Source of the DNA: Solirubrobacterales bacterium 70-9
GTDB taxonomy: Bacteria > Actinomycetota > Thermoleophilia > Solirubrobacterales > 70-9
Assembly: GCA_001898095.1 (NCBI GenBank)
Contig: MKSH01000044.1
Coordinates: forward strand, 1 to 9,854
DNA length: 9,854 nucleotides
Direction of reading: 5' to 3'
Positions 5,170 through 9,854 of the stretch are shown piece after piece. The stretch's first letter is position 1. Every line of letters starts with the position of its first letter. A model generated the notes under the pieces. The model was given only the letters and a program-made list of their open reading frames with translations, was not told where the DNA came from and made no database searches. Both the position numbers and the translations under genes were made by a program.

Positions 5170-6804
5170 ATGGCATCAGAGGGGTTGCAAGTCTCGCCCA
5201 GCGACGACGATTCGCGTCTTGAGAGCCTCGGCTACAAACCGCAGCTGAACCGGGTCCTCGGGCTCTTCGCGAACTTCTCCGTCGCCTTCACCTACCTGTC
5301 CCCGATGGTGGGGATCTACTCCCTGTTCCTGCTCGGCGTCGGCACCGGCGGCCCGGCCTACATCTGGCTGCTGGCGATCCCGGTCTTCGGGATGCTGCTG
5401 GTGGCGCTCGTCTTCGGTGAGCTCGCCAGCCACTATCCGGTCGCCGGCGCGCTCTACCAGTACTCGAAGTTCTCGGTCGGTCCCAGATACGGGTGGTTCG
5501 TCGGCTGGTTCTACGGGATCGCCCTGCTGGTCACCGTGGCGGCAGTCGACACCGGCGTGGTCAGCTACGTCGCCGCGCTCACCCACAACTGGTTCGGCTG
5601 GAACCTCGACCCGACCAACCACGGGCAGATCCTGGTCATCACGTTGATCCTGCTGGCGATCCAGACCACCCTCAACATCACCGGCACCAAAGTGATGGCG
5701 CGGGTGGCGCAGTTCGGCGTCTACGTCGAGATCCTCGGCACCTTCGGCATCGCGATCATCCTCGCGCTGCACGGCTTCCACCATGACCTCGGGTTCCTCT
5801 TCAGCAGCCAGGGCGTGCAGAACGCCGGCTCCAACCCGCTCGAACTCGACTTCGGCGGCAACTGGTGGACCGGCGCCGCGCTGGTCGCCGTGCTCGCGCC
5901 CGTCTACATCATCTACGGCTTCGAGTCGGCCGGGGACATCTCCGAGGAGACCAAGGACGCCGGCCGGCAGGTACCGCGGGCGATGCGCCTGGCGGTGATC
6001 TGGGGCGGGATCGCCTCGCTGGTCCTAACCGGGGCGCTGCTGCTGGCGATGCCCGCGCACAACGCGGTCAGCGCGACGGTCGAAGGCGGCGGCGTGCCGT
6101 TCATCCTCGAACAGCTCTCCACCGGCGTCCAGGACATCCTCCTGCTGCTGATCATCTTCGCCTTCTTCTCCTGCGGGACCTCGGTGCAGGGGGCCGGCAG
6201 CCGGCTCGCCTTCTCCTACGCCCGCGACGGTGCCCTGCCCGGCTCGAAGTGGATCTCGAAGGTGAACCAGCGCTTCCTCACCCCGGTCAACGCGCTGATC
6301 TCCGGCGCGGTGATCACGGCGCTCTTCGTCCTCCTCGTCTTCCCCTCGCCGAGCCACGACATCCACATCTGGTTCATCACCTATCCGGCCGAAGTGAACG
6401 CCCTGGTGGCGCTGGTCTCGTTCGGGGTGAGCGGGATCTACCTCAGCTTCATGCTGACCGTGATCGCGGCGATCGTCGCCCGCACACGCGGCTGGGTCCC
6501 GGAGGGCAAGTTCCAGCTCGGCAGATGGGCCTGGCCGGTGACGATCGGCGCCGTCGCCTACCTCGGCCTGATGTTCCTGAACGTCGTCTACCCCTCGGGG
6601 ATCACCAGCCCGCGGGCCTACTTCAACATCGACTGGATCACCCTCGGCGTGATGTTCGTGATCGCCGCGGTCGGCGCGCTCTACCTGTTCTTCGGCCATC
6701 CCGAGCGCGGCGTCGCGCGGCACACGCACGACGAGTTGGAGGCGGCGGGGGCGGAGCGCCATCGCGAAGCGGCCGCCTCCGCCGCGGGAGAGGAGGAGGC
6801 ATGA
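5170..6804 (+). CDS. APC-superfamily amino acid/amine permease (ACT-like)
   Basis: This 544-residue integral membrane protein has about 12 hydrophobic segments, between a hydrophilic N-terminus (about 1-30) and a charged, Ala/Glu-rich cytoplasmic tail (from about 509). The first membrane segment contains LGLFANFSVAFTYLSPMVGIY, the substrate-site helix of the APC fold. The loop GFESAGDISEETKDAGRQVP begins at Gly250 and is characteristic of the amino acid/choline transporter branch, which includes GABA, choline and polyamine permeases. It probably imports an amino acid or amine by proton or ion coupling; the exact substrate cannot be told. ATG 5170 has an excellent ribosome site. The stop TGA overlaps the ALDH start (ATGA), so the two are translationally coupled. 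With the aminotransferase and dehydrogenase, it suggests import of a compound for catabolism. Confidence 0.9.
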   Translation: MASEGLQVSPSDDDSRLESLGYKPQLNRVLGLFANFSVAFTYLSPMVGIYSLFLLGVGTGGPAYIWLLAIPVFGMLLVALVFGELASHYPVAGALYQYSKFSVGPRYGWFVGWFYGIALLVTVAAVDTGVVSYVAALTHNWFGWNLDPTNHGQILVITLILLAIQTTLNITGTKVMARVAQFGVYVEILGTFGIAIILALHGFHHDLGFLFSSQGVQNAGSNPLELDFGGNWWTGAALVAVLAPVYIIYGFESAGDISEETKDAGRQVPRAMRLAVIWGGIASLVLTGALLLAMPAHNAVSATVEGGGVPFILEQLSTGVQDILLLLIIFAFFSCGTSVQGAGSRLAFSYARDGALPGSKWISKVNQRFLTPVNALISGAVITALFVLLVFPSPSHDIHIWFITYPAEVNALVALVSFGVSGIYLSFMLTVIAAIVARTRGWVPEGKFQLGRWAWPVTIGAVAYLGLMFLNVVYPSGITSPRAYFNIDWITLGVMFVIAAVGALYLFFGHPERGVARHTHDELEAAGAERHREAAASAAGEEEA

Positions 6805-8282
6805 CCCTCGCCACGGCCGGCGCGGTCGACGCCCTGATCGGCGGCGAGTGGTGCGGCGGCGGCGCCGGGACCTTCGAGGTCCTCTCGCCGCACTCCCGCG
6901 AGGTGGTCGGGACGGTGGCGCGCTGCGACGATGCCGACGTCGGGCGGGCGGTCGCCGCCGCCCGCGAGGCGCAGCCGGGCTGGGCTGTGACCCCGGTGAT
7001 CGAGCGGGTGAAGATCCTCCGCCGCGTCCACGAGCTGGTCCGCGAGCGGGCCGAGGAGATCGCCACCACGATCACCGCCGAGATCGGCAAGACGATCACC
7101 GACTCGCGCGAGGAGGTCTACGAGTACGCGGCGCCGAGCTGGGGCAAGGCCGGGGAGGAGGTGCTGCGCCACCGCGGCCTCTCCTTCCCCTCGTCCCAGG
7201 AGCAGACGAATAACAAGCGCCTGGTGCTCACCCACCGGCCGGTCGGGGTACTGGCGGTCGTGACCCCCTACAACTTCCCCACCGACATCTCCTCGATCGC
7301 CCTCGCCCACGCGCTCGCGGCGGGCAACGCGGTGATCTGGAAGCCCTCGGAGTACGCGCCGATCTGCTGCACGATGGTCGCCGCCGCGGTCGCGGAGGCG
7401 GGGATGCCGCCGGGCGTGCTGAACGTGGTCCACGGCTTCGGCGAGGTCGGCGCGGCGCTGGTCGGCCACGACGGCGTCGACGGCGTCTTCTTCACCGGCT
7501 CGACCGCCACCGGCGAAGCGATCGCGAAGGCGGCGCCGCTGAAGCCGCAGCTGCTCGAGCTGGGCGGGGACGGTCCCTTCATCGTGCTCGCCGACGCCGA
7601 CGTCGACGCCGCGGTGGAGGGGGCGATCAACGGCTGCTTCTACTACACCGGCCAGGTCTGCACTTCGGCCGAGCGGCTGCTCGTCCACGCCGACGTCTAC
7701 GACGAGTTCCTCGCCAAGCTGCGGGCGCGCACCGCCGAGCTGAAGATCGGCGACCCGGCCGAGGAGGACACCTTCATGGGCCCGCTCTGCAACGAGGCGA
7801 CGCTGGCGCGGGTGCACGACCACATCGCCGACGCGGTCGCCAAGGGCGCCCGGATCGAGCAGTTCGGGCCCGACGAAGGCCTTTACCACCCGGCGACGAT
7901 CCTCACCGAGGTCGACCCGGAGATGCGGATCATGCGGGAGGAGACGTTCGGCCCGGTGGCGCCGCTGATGAAGGTCGGCTCCGCCGCCGAGGCGGTCGAG
8001 ATCGCCAATCGCAGCTCGCTCGGTCTGATCGCCTCGCTCTGGACGCGCGACCTGGCGACCGCCTGGCGGGTCGGCGAGGCGCTCCCGCACGGCTCGGTGA
8101 ACATCAACGAGACCAGCAACTACTGGGACCAGCTGGCCCCGTTCGGCGGCGCCGGTCGCAGCGGCGTCGGCCGCGAGCTCTCCCAATGGTTCCTCGACAG
8201 CTTCACCGAGAAGAAGCTCCTCGTCTTCGAGCTCGGCGACACCGAGCTGAAATACGACCGTCGCGCCGAAGGCGGTTGGTGA
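6801..8282 (+). CDS. NAD(P)-dependent aldehyde dehydrogenase
   Basis: The product is a 493-residue ALDH-superfamily enzyme, the usual full length, oxidising an aldehyde to the acid through a thioester on a cysteine. Key residues are visible: Asn158 in TPYNFP, general base Glu253 in LLELGGDGP, and catalytic Cys287 in GQVCTSAERLLV, with usual spacing. IGGEWCGGG near the N-terminus, WKPSEYAP of the cofactor-binding region, TGSTATG and EETFGPVAP are all present. The Asp-Gly after ELGG, where many members read KNP or NDP, hints at a subgroup outside the best-known semialdehyde dehydrogenases. It sits between a permease and an aminotransferase, so the likely substrate is the aldehyde or semialdehyde made by transamination of the imported amine. 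Succinate-, malonate- or sulfoacetaldehyde-type substrates are all possible. The ribosome site AGGAGGAGG (6791-6799) lies inside the permease gene. Confidence 0.93.
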   Translation: MTLATAGAVDALIGGEWCGGGAGTFEVLSPHSREVVGTVARCDDADVGRAVAAAREAQPGWAVTPVIERVKILRRVHELVRERAEEIATTITAEIGKTITDSREEVYEYAAPSWGKAGEEVLRHRGLSFPSSQEQTNNKRLVLTHRPVGVLAVVTPYNFPTDISSIALAHALAAGNAVIWKPSEYAPICCTMVAAAVAEAGMPPGVLNVVHGFGEVGAALVGHDGVDGVFFTGSTATGEAIAKAAPLKPQLLELGGDGPFIVLADADVDAAVEGAINGCFYYTGQVCTSAERLLVHADVYDEFLAKLRARTAELKIGDPAEEDTFMGPLCNEATLARVHDHIADAVAKGARIEQFGPDEGLYHPATILTEVDPEMRIMREETFGPVAPLMKVGSAAEAVEIANRSSLGLIASLWTRDLATAWRVGEALPHGSVNINETSNYWDQLAPFGGAGRSGVGRELSQWFLDSFTEKKLLVFELGDTELKYDRRAEGGW

Positions 8283-8296
8283 CCGTGAACCCATCC

Positions 8297-8303
8297 AGGA
8301 GGA
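8297..8303 (+). promoter_or_regulatory. Strong ribosome binding site of the secreted protein gene
   Basis: AGGAGGA lies 7 bases before ATG 8311 in the 28-nt gap after the ALDH stop. This fixes the start. No promoter or terminator fits in the gap, so the gene is probably co-transcribed. Confidence 0.8.
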
Positions 8304-8310
8304 AGAAGCA

Positions 8311-8769
8311 ATGAAGCGTCCCAGCGCGATCCTCGCGGCCCTCGTCTTCGCCGCCGCCCTCGTCGCCGTCCCCGCGGCCACCGCCGCCGGGTCGGGGAAG
8401 ACGATCTCGGTGATCGAGCACCCGATCACCGACACGACCACCGACATCGGCAAGAAGGGCGACAGCCTCGGCGACATCCTCACCTTCCACAACCCGATCT
8501 ACGACAGCAAGGACTCCAAGCAGGTCGCCTCCGATCAGGGGTACTGCATCAGGGTGGACGTCGGCGTCTCCTACGAATGCACCTGGACGAACTTCCTCAA
8601 GGGCGGTCAGATCGTCGTCCAGGGGCCGTACTACGACGCCAAACCGAGCGACCTGGCGATCACCGGCGGCACCGGCAAGTACGCGACCGCGCGCGGGTCG
8701 ATGCACCTCGAAGCGATCGAAGGGGGCAAGGGAGAAGAAGAGTTCAGCTTCGTCTTCCACCTGCGGTGA
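8311..8769 (+). CDS. Secreted dirigent/allene-oxide-cyclase-like barrel protein
   Basis: This 152-residue protein has a clear signal peptide (Lys2-Arg3, hydrophobic 6-22, likely cleavage after Ala25 in ATA|A). The mature part of about 127 residues shows the dirigent/AOC-like barrel signatures: GDSLGDILTFHNPIYD at about 50-65, and AITGGTGKYATARG at about 116-129, followed by an alternating strand ending in FSFVFHLR. Mature cysteines Cys79 and Cys90 could form a disulfide. Plant relatives guide radical coupling or cyclise allene oxides; bacterial members of this fold are mostly uncharacterised, so no enzymatic role should be assumed. It is embedded in a catabolic operon, 28 nt after the ALDH gene, and its stop overlaps the aminotransferase start (GTGA). 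It may bind a substrate or product outside the membrane, but that is speculation. Confidence 0.8.
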   Translation: MKRPSAILAALVFAAALVAVPAATAAGSGKTISVIEHPITDTTTDIGKKGDSLGDILTFHNPIYDSKDSKQVASDQGYCIRVDVGVSYECTWTNFLKGGQIVVQGPYYDAKPSDLAITGGTGKYATARGSMHLEAIEGGKGEEEFSFVFHLR

Positions 8770-9854
8770 GCGGCGCGCTCTGGCATCCGTTCGCCGACAT
8801 GGGGGCGGTGGAAGGGGCGGAATTCGTCCTCGAGCGCGGTGAGGGGCCGTGGGTCTGGGACGAGGCCGGGACCAGGTACCTCGACGCCACCGCCTCGCTC
8901 TGGTACTCGAACCTCGGCCATTCGCGTCCGGAGATCGCCGCCGCGGTGGCCGCGCAGTTGGGGAAGCTCGACGCCTACGGGATCTTCGGCGACTACTCGA
9001 ACCGGCCCGCGATCGAGCTCGCCGAGCGGCTGGCGACGCTGGCGCCGATGCCGGGGAGCAAGGTGTTCCTCGGCTCCGGCGGCGGCGACATGATCGATAC
9101 CGCGGCGAAGCTCGCCCGCGCCTACCACGACCGCCGCGGCGAAAGCGACCGCCGGCACCTGATCGGGCGCACCCACGGGTACCACGGCACCCACGGCTTC
9201 GGCACCAGCGTCGGTGGGATCGCCGCCAACCGGGCCGGCTACGGGGCGATCGTCGCCGATACCTCGACCGTCGCCTTCGACGACCCGGCGGCGCTGGAGG
9301 CGGAGATCGAGCGCCTCGACCCGGGGCGCGTGGCGGGCTTCTTCTGCGAGCCGGTGATCGGCGCCGGCGGCGTCCACCTGCCGCCCGACGGCTACATCGA
9401 GGCGGTCGCCGAGATCTGCACCCGCCACGGGGTGCTCTTCATCGCCGATTGCGTGATCTGTGGCTTCGGCCGGCTCGGCACCTGGTTCGGCATCGACCGC
9501 TGGCCGATCCGCCCCGACATGGTGGTGCTGGCGAAGGGGATCACCAACGGGGCGTTGCCGGTCGGGGCGCTGCTGGTCGCCCCGGAGATCGCCGAGCCCT
9601 TCTTCACCGGCGCCCCCGGTGCCCCGGTCTTCCGCCACGGCGCCACCTACGCCGGCCACCCGACCTGCGCTGCCGCCGCCCACGCGACGCTCGACCTCTA
9701 CGAACGCGAGGGCGTGATCGAGCGCGGCCGGACCCTGGAGGCCCCGCTCGCCGAGGCGCTCCGACCGGTTGCCGACCACCCGGCGGTCGCCGAGGTCCGC
9801 GCCGGCCTCGGCTTCCTCGCCGGCATCGACCTGACGCCGGACCTGGTCGCGGCG
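8766..9854 (+). CDS. Class III PLP-dependent aminotransferase, 3' end outside the window
   Basis: The frame is open from GTG 8766 to the window edge: 363 residues of a family usually 420-460 long, so the C-terminus is missing. It is a fold-type I, class III (omega-amino acid/amine) aminotransferase. WHPFADM opens the protein as in many omega-transaminases. The cofactor region reads GSGGGDMIDTAAKLARAYH, the PLP-ring Asp is Asp228 (LFIADCVICGFGRLG), and the Schiff-base lysine is Lys257 (LAKGITNGALPVGA), 29 residues later as usual. The usual ADE(V/I) and GSEAN signatures are altered to ADCV and GSGGGD, indicating a divergent subgroup. It probably transfers an amino group from the imported amine or omega-amino acid to pyruvate or 2-oxoglutarate, giving the aldehyde for the ALDH. 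The GTG overlaps the previous stop by 4 nt (GTGA), implying translational coupling. Confidence 0.92.
   Translation, partial: MSGALWHPFADMGAVEGAEFVLERGEGPWVWDEAGTRYLDATASLWYSNLGHSRPEIAAAVAAQLGKLDAYGIFGDYSNRPAIELAERLATLAPMPGSKVFLGSGGGDMIDTAAKLARAYHDRRGESDRRHLIGRTHGYHGTHGFGTSVGGIAANRAGYGAIVADTSTVAFDDPAALEAEIERLDPGRVAGFFCEPVIGAGGVHLPPDGYIEAVAEICTRHGVLFIADCVICGFGRLGTWFGIDRWPIRPDMVVLAKGITNGALPVGALLVAPEIAEPFFTGAPGAPVFRHGATYAGHPTCAAAAHATLDLYEREGVIERGRTLEAPLAEALRPVADHPAVAEVRAGLGFLAGIDLTPDLVAA

Noticed and set aside
5865..6800. Possible N-terminal extension of the ALDH frame into the permease gene
   Set aside because: The extension is Arg-rich nonsense overlapping the permease frame; ATG 6801 has a strong ribosome site and the usual ALDH length.
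6681..8492. 603-codon minus-strand open frame opposite the ALDH gene
   Set aside because: It is the antisense of a complete ALDH with all catalytic residues, and its translation is low-complexity Arg/Asp/Val/Gly-rich with no family features.
1..9854. CRISPR array, insertion sequence, tRNA or rRNA
   Set aside because: I found no regularly spaced repeats, no transposase motifs or terminal repeats, and no recognisable tRNA or rRNA segments.

Overview
The window is very GC-rich DNA with almost exclusively G or C at third codon positions, GTG/TTG starts, apparently leaderless messages and actinobacterial-type families: a Fic protein with a winged helix, an alpha/beta hydrolase fused to a LuxR HTH, a GntR/FCD regulator and a dirigent/allene-oxide-cyclase-like secreted protein. 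This fits a high-GC actinobacterium, possibly of the Solirubrobacterales/Thermoleophilia type. That placement is inferred from composition and gene style, not from a marker gene.

Layout. Bases 1-268 hold no convincing gene but contain three hairpins, one with a perfect 18-bp stem. Bases 269-598 carry codon-biased fragments in two frames that look like a broken gene. On the minus strand follow a Fic AMP-transferase (586-1698), whose promoter is covered by a perfect 13-bp inverted repeat, and a METTL7-like class I SAM methyltransferase (1753-2412). Divergent from the methyltransferase is a single-chain alpha/beta hydrolase-LuxR regulator (2506-3591). It converges on a large minus-strand GntR-FCD-Cache regulator (3604 to about 5082).

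The right half is a regulator/operon unit. The GntR-type protein is divergent from a tightly packed plus-strand operon: APC-superfamily amino acid/amine permease (5170-6804), aldehyde dehydrogenase (6801-8282), secreted dirigent/AOC-like barrel protein (8311-8769) and a class III PLP aminotransferase (8766 to the window end, incomplete). Two junctions are 4-nt overlaps (ATGA and GTGA). A 14-bp perfect palindrome lies between the -35 and -10 of the operon promoter and is the likely operator. The simplest reading is uptake of an amine or omega-amino acid, transamination to an aldehyde, and oxidation to an acid. The regulator's FCD domain lacks two of the usual metal-ligand histidines and carries an added Cache-like domain, so sensing may have moved to that domain. 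The secreted barrel protein inside the operon has no obvious role in such a pathway. This unit is the best candidate here for something undescribed.
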